NCBI GenBank assembly: GCA_963827335.1
Contig: CAWHAP010000002.1
Coordinates: forward strand, 186,001-250,000
Source: DASQMT01 sp963827335
GTDB lineage: Bacteria > Actinomycetota > Thermoleophilia > Solirubrobacterales > Solirubrobacteraceae
DNA length: 64,000 bases
Direction: 5' to 3'
Shown here: piece after piece, positions 44,332 through 52,440 of the stretch
Numbering within the stretch: the first letter of the stretch is position 1
How the letters are laid out: each line of letters begins with the position of its first letter
Translations under genes and position numbers: made by a program
The notes under the pieces: model-generated
The model's input: the letters and a program-made list of their open reading frames with translations, nothing else
Database searches by the model: none
Told to the model about the DNA's origin: nothing

Positions 44332-45218
44332 GCGTCGCCGCCGAGCGTCCCGTCGAGGTCGCGAAGACCGGCGCCGCGAGCGGGCGCGGGAAGCCGAAGG
44401 GCTTCGACCGCCCTCGGACGCTGTGGGTCATCACCGGGGTCGTCTACACGTTCCTGTTCGCGCCGATCCTCATCGTCATCCTGTTCTCGTTCAACTCGGC
44501 GAAGTCGCTGCAGACGTTCGACGGCTTCTCGTTCCGCTGGTACGAGGAGTTCTTCAACGACGAGTCGCTGCGCACGTCGCTGTTCACCTCGATCGAGATC
44601 GCGGCCGTCACCACCGTCGCCGCGACGGCGCTCGGGACCGCGCTCGCGCTCGGCCTGGCCCGCTCGCGCTCGCGCGCGAGCAGGGCGTCCGGCCTGCTCC
44701 TGCTGATCCCGCTCGTGACGCCCGAGATCGTGGCCGGCGTGTCGGCCTTCGTGCTGTTCGCGCAGCTCGGCGTCGCCCTGTCGGTGGAGACGATCATCCT
44801 CGCCCACATCACGTTCTCGATCTCCTACGTCTGCGTCGTCGTCCGCGGCCGGCTGGCCGCGATGGGGACGGAGATCGAGGAGGCGGCCCTCGACCTCGGC
44901 GCGACGCCGCTGCAGGCGGTTCGGCTCGTGACGCTGCCCGCGCTGTGGCCCGCGATCCTCGCCGCGGCGATGCTCGTCTTCGTCCTGTCCTTCGACGACT
45001 TCGTGCTCTCGTTCTTCACGACGGGCGAGTCGCCGCAGCCGCTGCCGGTACGGATCTACTCCGCACTGCGCTTCGGCATCTCGCCCACGATCAACGCCAT
45101 CGGCACGCTCATGCTCGCCGTCTCGGCGGTACTCATCGCACTCGCCATCCTGCTCCCGCGCCTGCTCGGACGGCGCGAGAGCGGACTGGCGGTCCTGACC
45201 GGGAGGAACGAGGCATGA
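44328..45218 (+). CDS. potC: polyamine-type ABC transporter permease (PotC family)
   Basis: 296 residues, six helices after a 30-residue basic cytoplasmic leader. LWVITGVVYTFLFAPILIVI is the first helix; the coupling loop EEAALDLGATPLQAVRLVTLP is intact, and 'VLSFDDFVLSFFTTG' is typical of PotC. Four-base overlaps at both ends (44328-44331 and 45215-45218). Confidence 0.93.
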   Translation: MSVAAERPVEVAKTGAASGRGKPKGFDRPRTLWVITGVVYTFLFAPILIVILFSFNSAKSLQTFDGFSFRWYEEFFNDESLRTSLFTSIEIAAVTTVAATALGTALALGLARSRSRASRASGLLLLIPLVTPEIVAGVSAFVLFAQLGVALSVETIILAHITFSISYVCVVVRGRLAAMGTEIEEAALDLGATPLQAVRLVTLPALWPAILAAAMLVFVLSFDDFVLSFFTTGESPQPLPVRIYSALRFGISPTINAIGTLMLAVSAVLIALAILLPRLLGRRESGLAVLTGRNEA

Positions 45219-46285
45219 CCGGGATCGCCGTCGAGCTGGAGGGCGTGCACAAGCGCTTCGGCGAGTTCGAAGCCGTCAAGGAGATGTCGCTCCAGATCCG
45301 CCAGGGCGAGTTCTTCTCGCTGCTCGGCCCGTCGGGCTGCGGCAAGACCACGACGCTGCGCCTGATCGCCGGCTTCGAGCAGCCGACCGCGGGCGCCATC
45401 AAGCTCGACGGCGAGGACGTCGCGCACGTGCCGCCCTACAAGCGCAACGTGAACACGGTGTTCCAGTCCTACGCGCTGTTCGAGCACCTCGACATCGCCG
45501 AGAACGTCGCCTTCGGCCTGCGCCGGCGCAAGGTCGCGAAGGCCGAGATCGAGCAGCGCGTCGGCGAGGCGCTCGAGCTCGTCGCGCTCGACTCGCGCGC
45601 CAGGTCGCGGCCGGCGCAGCTCTCCGGCGGCCAGCGCCAGCGCGTCGCGCTCGCGCGGGCGCTCGTCAACCGCCCGTCGGTGCTGCTGCTCGACGAGCCG
45701 CTCGGCGCGCTCGACCTCCAGCTGCGCAAGCAGATGCAGGTCGAGCTCAAGCGCATCCAGCGCGAGGTCGGGATCACGTTCATCTACGTGACGCACGACC
45801 AGGAGGAGGCGCTCGCCATGTCGGACCGCATCGCGGTCATGCACGACGGCGTGGTCGAGCAGCTCGGCGCTCCCGAGGAGATCTACGAGCACCCGCTCAA
45901 GCCGTTCGTGGCCGGCTTCATCGGCATCTCCAACCTCCTGCCGGCGACGGTCGAGAACGGCGGCGTGCGGCTCAGCGGCTGCGACGCCGTCGTCGACGCG
46001 ACCGTGCCCGCGGGGCTCGGCCAGGGCGAGGCCGTGCACCTCTCCGTGCGGCCCGAGAAGCTCTGGATCGACGAGCTCGAGCCGGGCATGTGCTCGGTCG
46101 AGGGCACGATCGCCGAGCGCGTCTACCTCGGCACGATGACCCAGATCATCGTCGAGCTGGCGCCGGACTCGCGCGTCATCGCGCTCGAGCAGAACACGTC
46201 GCGGGCGCGCGCCGACGACCGCTGGGAGCTGGGCGACCGCGTCCGCATCGGGTGGCACCCGCGGCACGGCCAGGTCCTGCGGTGA
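45215..46285 (+). CDS. potA: polyamine-type ABC transporter ATPase (PotA family)
   Basis: 356 residues. Walker A GPSGCGKTT, Q-loop VFQSYALF, signature LSGGQRQRVALARAL, Walker B VLLLDEPLGALD and the switch His in VTHDQEEA. The C-terminal approximately 110 residues are a TOBE domain. ATPase of the importer encoded upstream; the stop overlaps the GTG of the amine oxidase (46282-46285). Confidence 0.95.
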   Translation: MTGIAVELEGVHKRFGEFEAVKEMSLQIRQGEFFSLLGPSGCGKTTTLRLIAGFEQPTAGAIKLDGEDVAHVPPYKRNVNTVFQSYALFEHLDIAENVAFGLRRRKVAKAEIEQRVGEALELVALDSRARSRPAQLSGGQRQRVALARALVNRPSVLLLDEPLGALDLQLRKQMQVELKRIQREVGITFIYVTHDQEEALAMSDRIAVMHDGVVEQLGAPEEIYEHPLKPFVAGFIGISNLLPATVENGGVRLSGCDAVVDATVPAGLGQGEAVHLSVRPEKLWIDELEPGMCSVEGTIAERVYLGTMTQIIVELAPDSRVIALEQNTSRARADDRWELGDRVRIGWHPRHGQVLR

Positions 46286-47601
46286 GCCGCGACGTGCTGG
46301 TCCTCGGGGCCGGGCTCGCCGGCCTCGCCGCCGCGCGCGACCTCGCGGCCGGCGGCGCGGACGTCGCGGTGCTCGAGGCGCGCGGGCGCCCGGGCGGCCG
46401 CGTCGAGCAGGCCGTGCTCGACGACGGCCGGGTCGTGCAGATGGGCGGCGAGGTCGTCGGCTCCTTCCACACGGCGTACATCGCGCTGGCCGAGGAGCTG
46501 GGGCTCGCGTTCGAGCGCAGCTACGTGGCCGAGCCGGGGGAGATGAGCTGGGACCTGGCGGAGGGCGCCGGGCAGGGCGAGTGGCCGCCGGGCTTCACGC
46601 GCGCGGACGTCGCCGACGCCGAGCGGATCGAGGCCGCCGTCGTGGCGCTGGCCGCGACCGTCGATCCCGACGACCCGTGGTCGCACCCGGACGCCGCGGC
46701 GCTCGACCGCCTGTCGGTCGGCGGCTGGATGCGCGCGCAGGGCGCGCGGCCCGCGGTGCTGCGGCTGCACGAGCTGGGCGCCCTCGCGATGGCCGGCGGC
46801 TCGATCGAGCGCCAGTCGATGCTCGGCCAGCTGCGCATGGTCAGCGCGGCCGGGGCGGAGGAGGTCTACGGGTACGAGCGCTGGGAGGGCATGCGGCTGC
46901 GCGACGGCAGCGCCGCGCTGCCGCTGCGGATGGCCGAGGACCTCGGCGAGCGGCTGCGGCTCGGCGCGCAGGTCGTCGCGCTGGACGTCGCCCCGTCGGG
47001 CGTGCGGGTGACGCTCGCCGGCGGCGAGACGCTGACCGCGGCGGCCGTCGTGTGCGCGCTGCCGGTCGGCCCGCTGCGCGACGTCGCCGTGACCGGCGTG
47101 AGCGACGCGCGGCTCGCGAGCCTGCACCGCCAGCGCCAGGCGCGCGCGGCCAAGGTCGTCGCGGCCTACCCCGAGCCGATCTGGCGCGCCGTGGGGGCGA
47201 GCGGGCTCTCGGACGGCGAGGGCATGGTCGGATCGACCTGGCCCCAGGCGCCCGGCGTGCTCTCGATGCTCGTGGGGCCGGAGCGGCTCGCGCACTTCCT
47301 GGCGGCGCCCGAGGCGGCCCGCCGCGCCGAGGTGCTCGACACGCTCGCCCGCCTCTACGGCGAGGCGGCGTGCGCGCCCGACGCGCTGCTGCACCGCGCG
47401 TGGGGCGCCGACCCGTTCACGCAGGGCTACATCACGCAATGGGCCCCGGGCGACGTGACCGCCGTCGGCCCGTTGCACGGCACGCACGAGCCGCCGTTCT
47501 TCGTGGCCGGCTCGGACCACTGGGTCTGCGGCTACATGGAGGGCGCGGTGCGCACGGGCCGGGCGGCCGCCGCCGCCGCGCTCGGGGTCGCCGTGTCCTG
47601 A
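46282..47601 (+). CDS. FAD-dependent amine oxidase (flavin monoamine oxidase family)
   Basis: 439 residues from a GTG at 46282. FAD site VLVLGAGLAGLAAARDLA and EARGRPGGRVEQ, then GGEVVGSFHTAY in the MAO/polyamine-oxidase manner; the C-terminal 'PFFVAGSDHWVCGYMEGAVRTGRAAA' closes the FAD fold. It should oxidatively deaminate an amine in the cytoplasm, giving aldehyde, H2O2 and ammonia or a smaller amine. Seventh gene of the coupled operon; with the importer it suggests uptake plus catabolism of a polyamine or quaternary amine. Confidence 0.9.
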   Translation: MSRDVLVLGAGLAGLAAARDLAAGGADVAVLEARGRPGGRVEQAVLDDGRVVQMGGEVVGSFHTAYIALAEELGLAFERSYVAEPGEMSWDLAEGAGQGEWPPGFTRADVADAERIEAAVVALAATVDPDDPWSHPDAAALDRLSVGGWMRAQGARPAVLRLHELGALAMAGGSIERQSMLGQLRMVSAAGAEEVYGYERWEGMRLRDGSAALPLRMAEDLGERLRLGAQVVALDVAPSGVRVTLAGGETLTAAAVVCALPVGPLRDVAVTGVSDARLASLHRQRQARAAKVVAAYPEPIWRAVGASGLSDGEGMVGSTWPQAPGVLSMLVGPERLAHFLAAPEAARRAEVLDTLARLYGEAACAPDALLHRAWGADPFTQGYITQWAPGDVTAVGPLHGTHEPPFFVAGSDHWVCGYMEGAVRTGRAAAAAALGVAVS

Positions 47602-47640
47602 CCGGTGGACTTTCCCCGGCGGTGCTGAGACGATCGCGCC

Positions 47641-49623
47641 ATGGCCGGCCCGGACGAGCACCCGCGCCCCGCGCGGGCGTGCGACGTCGTGATGAAGGGC
47701 GGCATCACGAGCGGCGTGGTGTACCCCCGCGCGGTCTGCGAGCTGGCGGAGACCTACCGCCTCAAGAACGTCGGCGGGACCTCCGCCGGGGCGATCGCGG
47801 CCGCCGCGGCGGCCGCGGCCGAGCTCGGCCGGGAGGGCGGGGCGTTCGACCGGCTCGCAGAGCTGCCGCAGGAGATCGGCAGGGACGGGAAGCTCGTCTC
47901 GCTCTTCCAGCCGGCGCCGTCCACCCGCCCGCTCTTCCGGCTGCTGATCGCGGCGGTGGAGCACAAGGAGGCGCGCGGGAAGGTCCAGGCGCTCCTGGGG
48001 CAGCTGCTCAGGCAGTTCCCCGGCCCGGCCGTGCTCGGCAGCCTGCCGGGGCTCGTCCTCCTGGTCGTCGCGGGCCTCGTCGCCGCCGACAGCGCGCTCG
48101 CCGCCGTGGCGCTGGCCGTCGCAGGCCTCGTGTTCCTGCTCGCCGGGACGCTCGGCGCCGCCGCCTACCGTGCGGCGACCGTGGCGCGCACGGCGATCCC
48201 GGCGAACCACTTCGGGCTCTGCTCCGGCATGACCGTCATCCCTGGGCAGGAGGGCCTCACCCCGTGGCTGGACCGGCTGATCGACGGGCTCGCCGGCCGG
48301 ACGGGCGACGGCCCGCTGACGTTCGGGCACCTGTGGGCCGGACCCGGCGGCGACCCGGACGCGGCCGATCCCGACGACCCGTGGATGCGGCTCGAGATGG
48401 TCACCACGAACGTCACGAACCGGCGGGCCGAGCGCCTGCCCTGGGCCGCCGCGGACTTCTACTTCGACAGCGACGAGCTGGAGCGGCTGTTCCCGGAGCA
48501 CATCGTCACGTGGCTCACGGAGCACCCGCCGCCGCTGCCCGCGGAGGGCGCCGCGCGCGACAAGGTGCAGCTCGAGCGGGGGCTGCTGTGGCCGCTGCGG
48601 CCGTTGCCCCACGCCGCCGACCTGCCGGTCGTCGTCGCCACCCGCATGAGCCTGTCGTTCCCCGTGCTGCTCAGCGCCATCCCGCTCTGGCGCGTCGACT
48701 GGACCCGCACGGCGAACGCCGACGCCCGCGCGGGCTGGCGCCGCTGGATCGCCGACGAGGCCGCCGCCTGGCACACGATCCGCGACGACCCGGACCGGGT
48801 CAGGCCGGCCGGCCCGCGGCTCCCGGCCCCGGCCGCGGAGCGCTGCTGGTTCTCCGACGGCGGCATCTCGAGCAACTTCCCCGTCCACTTCTTCGACGCC
48901 TTCGTGCCACGCCACCCGACGTTCGCGATCAACCTGCGCCCGTTCCACCCGGACCACCCGAAGTCCGAGGTGCAGGCCGAGAACGTCTGGATGGCCGACA
49001 GCAACCGCGGCGGCATCAGCGACTGGTGGTACCGCTTCGACGCCGACCTGGCCGGGTTCCTCGGCAGCATCGTCCGCACCATGCAGAACCGCGTCGACGA
49101 GGCGCAGATGCGGCTGCCGGGCTATCGCGACCGCGTCGTCCACGTCAGCCTCGACGAGCGCGAGGGCGGGATGAACCTGACGATGGAGGAGGCGACGATC
49201 GACGCGCTCACCGAGCGCGGGCGGCTCGCGGGGGCACGGCTCGTCGAGCGCTTCGCGGAGCAGCCGCCGGCGGACGCGGCGCTCACGTGGCCGAACCACC
49301 GCTGGGTGCGCTACCGCTCGTCGCTCGCCGCGCTGGCGACGATGCTGCGCGAGTTCGCGCGCGGCTACGGCGACGCCGGCGTGCCGACGTACCCGGAGCT
49401 GCTCGCGCGCGGGAGCACCGACCCGCCGAGCAGCTACCGGGTGACCGGCCCCCAGCGGGAGCTGGCGCGCGAGCTCAGCGACGGCATGGTGGCGCTCGCC
49501 GCCCGGCTCGACGCGGCGGACGCGGCGGAAGCGGCCACGCGACTGGACACCGGCGCGCCGAGCCCGCCCGTTGCCGCCCGCCTCACGCCGATGGATCAGC
49601 CCGTGCGGCGCAAGGGCGCCTAG
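47641..49623 (+). CDS. large patatin-like phospholipase with internal membrane segment
   Basis: 660 residues. The patatin fold has the oxyanion stretch VVMKGGITSGVVYPRAV, nucleophile GGTSAGA (S48) and the catalytic Asp in FSDGGISSNFPVH (about D406). Residues about 133-182 form two strongly hydrophobic helices (LPGLVLLVVAGLVAADSALA and AVALAVAGLVFLLAGTLGAAA), an insertion not found in small patatins, so the enzyme is probably membrane-embedded. The function may be phospholipid hydrolysis; related actinobacterial proteins are mostly uncharacterised. It is adjacent and convergent to corA. Confidence 0.85.
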   Translation: MAGPDEHPRPARACDVVMKGGITSGVVYPRAVCELAETYRLKNVGGTSAGAIAAAAAAAAELGREGGAFDRLAELPQEIGRDGKLVSLFQPAPSTRPLFRLLIAAVEHKEARGKVQALLGQLLRQFPGPAVLGSLPGLVLLVVAGLVAADSALAAVALAVAGLVFLLAGTLGAAAYRAATVARTAIPANHFGLCSGMTVIPGQEGLTPWLDRLIDGLAGRTGDGPLTFGHLWAGPGGDPDAADPDDPWMRLEMVTTNVTNRRAERLPWAAADFYFDSDELERLFPEHIVTWLTEHPPPLPAEGAARDKVQLERGLLWPLRPLPHAADLPVVVATRMSLSFPVLLSAIPLWRVDWTRTANADARAGWRRWIADEAAAWHTIRDDPDRVRPAGPRLPAPAAERCWFSDGGISSNFPVHFFDAFVPRHPTFAINLRPFHPDHPKSEVQAENVWMADSNRGGISDWWYRFDADLAGFLGSIVRTMQNRVDEAQMRLPGYRDRVVHVSLDEREGGMNLTMEEATIDALTERGRLAGARLVERFAEQPPADAALTWPNHRWVRYRSSLAALATMLREFARGYGDAGVPTYPELLARGSTDPPSSYRVTGPQRELARELSDGMVALAARLDAADAAEAATRLDTGAPSPPVAARLTPMDQPVRRKGA

Positions 49624-50619
49624 CTAGAGCCAGCCGCGGCGCCGGAACAGCGCGAGCAGGCCGCCGAGCACGACCGCCATCAGGGCGAGCACCACGTAGA
49701 ACGCGGTCAGGTCGCCCTCGCCGGGCACGTGCACGTTCATGCCGAAGACCGACGCGATCAGCGTCAGCGGCAGGAAGATGACCGAGAAGGCGGTGAGGAC
49801 GCGGAAGACCTCGTTGGAGCGGTGCGCGATGGCCGACTCGTTCGTCGACTCGAGCGCCTCCACGACCTCCTTGTAGTTCTCGAGCATGTCCCAGATCCGC
49901 TCGGACGCGTCGACGATGTCGTCGAAGTAGATGTCGAGGTCGTCGGCGATGTAGCGCTGCTTGTTGCGCTCGAGGTCGGCGAACGCGGCGCGCTGCGGGC
50001 GGATCACCTTGCGGAAGTTGATGATCTCCTGCTTGGCGTTGGAGATGTCGCGCACGATCTCGGACTCGCGGCCCTCGAAGATGTCCTCCTCGATCCGCTC
50101 GAGCTTGTTGCCGATCTTGCGCAGCATCGGGAACGAGGCGTCGACGCAGTCGTCGACGATCTTGTAGAGCAGGTAGCCGGGGCCCTTGGAGAAGAGCGTG
50201 TCGCGCAGGTCCTCGTTCGTGCGGCAGCGCTCGAACAGGTACTCGACCGGCTGCAGCGGCTCGTTGGGCAGCGTGATCAGGAAGTCCGGGCCCACGAACA
50301 GGTCCAGCTCGGCCGCGTTGAGGCGCGAGACCGACTTGTCGTAGCGCGGGAAGTGCAGGACGCAGAACAGGTAGTCGTCGTACTCGTCGACCTTCGGGCG
50401 CTGGTTGCGCGAGAAGACGTCCTCGTAGTCGAGCGGGTGGAAGTCGAACCGCTCCTCCATCCACGCACGGTCGATCTGGCGCGGGCGCTCGATGTTGATC
50501 CAGCGGAGGCCGGGGGCCTCCACGATCTCGACGCGCGTCTCCTCGCGATCCGGGCGCGGCTCAGCGCCGCGCGTGCGGGCAGCGCGCCGGCCGAACGGGC
50601 TCTTGGGCAGGCTCGGCAT
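49624..50619 (-). CDS. corA: CorA-family magnesium/metal transporter
   Basis: 331 residues from the ATG at 50619 (MPSLPKSPFGRR); an upstream in-frame start at 50667 is less likely. N-terminal soluble domain (LRWINIERP...FDFHPLDYEDVF), long helix region, then two C-terminal helices with the selectivity motif FGMN (IASVFGMNVHVPGEG). A pentameric channel for Mg2+ or Co2+. Its stop abuts the patatin stop (TAGCTA at 49621-49626). It is divergent from the SAM riboswitch unit. Confidence 0.93.
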   Translation of the reverse strand: MPSLPKSPFGRRAARTRGAEPRPDREETRVEIVEAPGLRWINIERPRQIDRAWMEERFDFHPLDYEDVFSRNQRPKVDEYDDYLFCVLHFPRYDKSVSRLNAAELDLFVGPDFLITLPNEPLQPVEYLFERCRTNEDLRDTLFSKGPGYLLYKIVDDCVDASFPMLRKIGNKLERIEEDIFEGRESEIVRDISNAKQEIINFRKVIRPQRAAFADLERNKQRYIADDLDIYFDDIVDASERIWDMLENYKEVVEALESTNESAIAHRSNEVFRVLTAFSVIFLPLTLIASVFGMNVHVPGEGDLTAFYVVLALMAVVLGGLLALFRRRGWL

Positions 50620-50712
50620 GGCCGAGACTGAGCGGGTCGTCGGTCGGGGGCAGCATCGCAGTGTCAATTCTACGACGATTGGAGAAATCCGCCTCCGATC
50701 CGATCATGCTGA

Positions 50713-50741
50713 TTGAGGAAGGCCGGTCGGTTCGCTAGCCT
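50713..50741 (+). promoter_or_regulatory. probable promoter of the SAM riboswitch unit
   Basis: TTGAGG (50713-50718), 17 bases, TAGCCT (50736-50741). Transcription would start near 50748, about 12 bases before the riboswitch P1 stem. Boxes assigned by eye. Confidence 0.45.
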
Positions 50742-50759
50742 TCCCCGGACATAGCAGTA

Positions 50760-50875
50760 CGCATCAAGAGGGGTGGAGGGATTGGCCCAGTGAAGCCCCG
50801 CCAACCATCCGGCACGCCAGTGCCGGAAACGGTGGCAATTCCATCAGGCTCCAAGAAGCAAGCCTGGGAGATGCG
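50760..50875 (+). promoter_or_regulatory. SAM-I (S-box) riboswitch
   Basis: All landmarks of class I are present in order: P1 5' strand CGCATC (50760-50765), AAGAG then GGTGGAGGGATTGGCCC, TGAAGCCCCGCCAACC (J2a kink-turn and pseudoknot strand), a P3-type stem around CCGGCACGCCAGTGCCGG, GGTGGCAATTCCATC, a P4 stem AGGCT/AGCCT, GGGA and the P1 3' strand GATGCG (50870-50875). The P4 stem argues for SAM-I rather than SAM-IV. SAM-I aptamers normally switch genes off when SAM is abundant. No terminator with a U tract follows; a small stem (50903-50907/50915-50919) next to the GGAGAGAGG ribosome site suggests translational control. Confidence 0.93.
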
Positions 50876-50938
50876 GTGGAGGGCTTCGCCTGTCGTCGCT
50901 CACGCCGCACAACCCGGCGGAGAGAGGACTACCGAGAG

Positions 50939-52165
50939 ATGCCGGCAGAGGCCCTGAAGTGCAAGGAGTGCTCCACCACCTATCCACTCGAGGCACGCTA
51001 CGTCTGCGAGCGCTGTTTCGGACCCCTGGAGGTCGCGTACCGCGCGCCGGAGTCCGACCCGGCTGAGCTCAAGCGGCGGATCCAGGCGGGCCCGCACTCG
51101 CTCTGGCGCTATGCGGACTTCCTGCCGCTGGACCGGACGCCGCGCTCGTCGCTCCCGACGGGCTGGACGCCGCTCGTGCGCGCCGACCGCCTGGCCGAGC
51201 GGCTCGGCCTCGGCGAGGTGTGGATCAAGAACGAGACCGCGAACCCGACGCACTCGTTCAAGGACCGCGTCGTCTCGGTCGCCCTCGCCCGCGCGATCGA
51301 GCTGGGCTTCGACACGGTCGCCTGCGCCTCGACCGGCAACCTCGCGGGGGCCGTGGCCGCCCATTCGGCCTACGCCGGGCTGCCCGCCTACGTGTTCATC
51401 CCCGCCGATCTCGAGCCCGAGAAGATCCTCTCGGCCGGGGCCTACGGCGCCCAGATCGTCGGCGTGCGCGGCAACTACGACGCGGTGAACCGCCTCTGCA
51501 CCGAGATCTCGGGCGAGCGCGAGAGCTGGGCGTTCGTCAACGTCAACGTCCGCCCGTACTACGCGGAGGGCTCCAAGACGCTCGCCTACGAGACGGCCGA
51601 GCAGCTCGGCTGGGAGCTGCCCGACTGCGTCGTCGCGCCGGTCGCCTCCGGCTCGCTGTTCACCAAGGTCGCCCGCGGCTTCCAGGAGTTCATCGACGCG
51701 GGTCTGCTGACCGGCGACGTGCCCGCCATGCACGGCGCGCAGGCCGAGGGCTGCTCCCCGGTCGCGCAGGCCTTCGCCGCCGGCACCGACGTGTGCCGTC
51801 CGGTCAAGCCCGACACGATCGCCAAGTCGCTGGCCATCGGCAACCCCGCCGACGGTCCGTACGCCGTCGACCTCGCACGCCGCACCGGCGGCTCGGTGGA
51901 CGCCGTGTCCGACGACGAGATCCGCGCCGGCATCCGCCTGCTCGCCGAGACGACGGGCATCTTCACCGAGACGGCCGGCGGCGTGACCACCGCGACGCTG
52001 GCCAAGCTCGCCGCGCGCGGCGACATCGGGCGCGGCGAGCGCGTCGTCGTCTACATCACCGGCGACGGGCTCAAGACGCTCGACGCCGTGCGCGGGAGCT
52101 TCGAGGTCGCCGAGATCGAGCCGCGCTTCGAGGCCTTCGAGGACGCCCTGGGAGCCGCGGTCTGA
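50939..52165 (+). CDS. thrC: threonine-synthase-like PLP enzyme under SAM riboswitch control
   Basis: 408 residues from the ATG at 50939, 63 bases after the riboswitch; an open upstream extension overlaps the aptamer tail and is rejected. Residues 5-30 form a zinc ribbon (KCKECSTTYP, RYVCERCFGPLEVAY). The PLP fold has THSFKDR with the Schiff-base Lys, ASTGNLAGAVAAHSAY and VASGSLFTKVA. By family it converts O-phosphohomoserine to threonine. Its control by SAM and coupling (TGATG overlap) to a sulfur-carrier-like gene suggest instead, or in addition, homocysteine formation from phosphohomoserine. That role is hypothesis. Confidence 0.85.
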   Translation: MPAEALKCKECSTTYPLEARYVCERCFGPLEVAYRAPESDPAELKRRIQAGPHSLWRYADFLPLDRTPRSSLPTGWTPLVRADRLAERLGLGEVWIKNETANPTHSFKDRVVSVALARAIELGFDTVACASTGNLAGAVAAHSAYAGLPAYVFIPADLEPEKILSAGAYGAQIVGVRGNYDAVNRLCTEISGERESWAFVNVNVRPYYAEGSKTLAYETAEQLGWELPDCVVAPVASGSLFTKVARGFQEFIDAGLLTGDVPAMHGAQAEGCSPVAQAFAAGTDVCRPVKPDTIAKSLAIGNPADGPYAVDLARRTGGSVDAVSDDEIRAGIRLLAETTGIFTETAGGVTTATLAKLAARGDIGRGERVVVYITGDGLKTLDAVRGSFEVAEIEPRFEAFEDALGAAV

Positions 52166-52440
52166 TGACGGTCACGGTGAAGCTGCCGACGCAGCTGCGC
52201 GGCGTCGCCGGGGGCGCCGCCGAGGCGCAGTCCTCCGGCAGCACGGTCGGCGAGGTCCTCGAGGGCGTCTACGCCCAGCACGGCGAGCTGCGCGGCCGGA
52301 TCGCGGGCGACGACGGCGAGCTGCGCCGCTTCGTCAACGTCTACCTCGGGGGCGAGGACATCCGCTTCCTCGACGGGCTTGCGACCCCCGTCGCCGACGG
52401 CGACGAGGTCACGATCCTGCCGGCGGTCGCGGGCGGCTAG
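52165..52440 (+). CDS. MoaD/ThiS/CysO-like sulfur-carrier protein
   Basis: 91 residues, ubiquitin-like beta-grasp: TVTVKLPTQLRG, 'STVGEVLEGVYAQHGEL', 'RRFVNVYLGGEDIRFLDGL', 'VADGDEVTILPAVAGG'. The exposed C-terminal Gly-Gly is the site that is adenylated and thiocarboxylated in CysO, ThiS and MoaD. The ATG overlaps the stop of the upstream PLP gene by one base, so the two are made together. CysO serves cysteine synthesis with CysM in mycobacteria; here the partner is a threonine-synthase homologue. The TAG stop shares CTAG (52437-52440) with the convergent gene. Confidence 0.88.
   Translation: MTVTVKLPTQLRGVAGGAAEAQSSGSTVGEVLEGVYAQHGELRGRIAGDDGELRRFVNVYLGGEDIRFLDGLATPVADGDEVTILPAVAGG

Noticed and set aside
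46123..49781. Two open frames over 1050 codons (one on each strand) across the amine oxidase and patatin genes
   Set aside because: Both are frame shadows of two well-supported genes and show only Arg/Ala/Gly-rich sequence.
50760..50875. Assignment of the leader as SAM-IV or SAM-I/IV
   Set aside because: A P4 stem between the GGTGGCAATTCC core and the P1 3' strand is present, which favours SAM-I; a covariance search would settle it.
50876..50938. Upstream ATG for the threonine-synthase-like gene
   Set aside because: It begins one base after the riboswitch P1 stem and adds Arg-rich residues outside the family; the ATG at 50939 follows a GGAGAGAGG.
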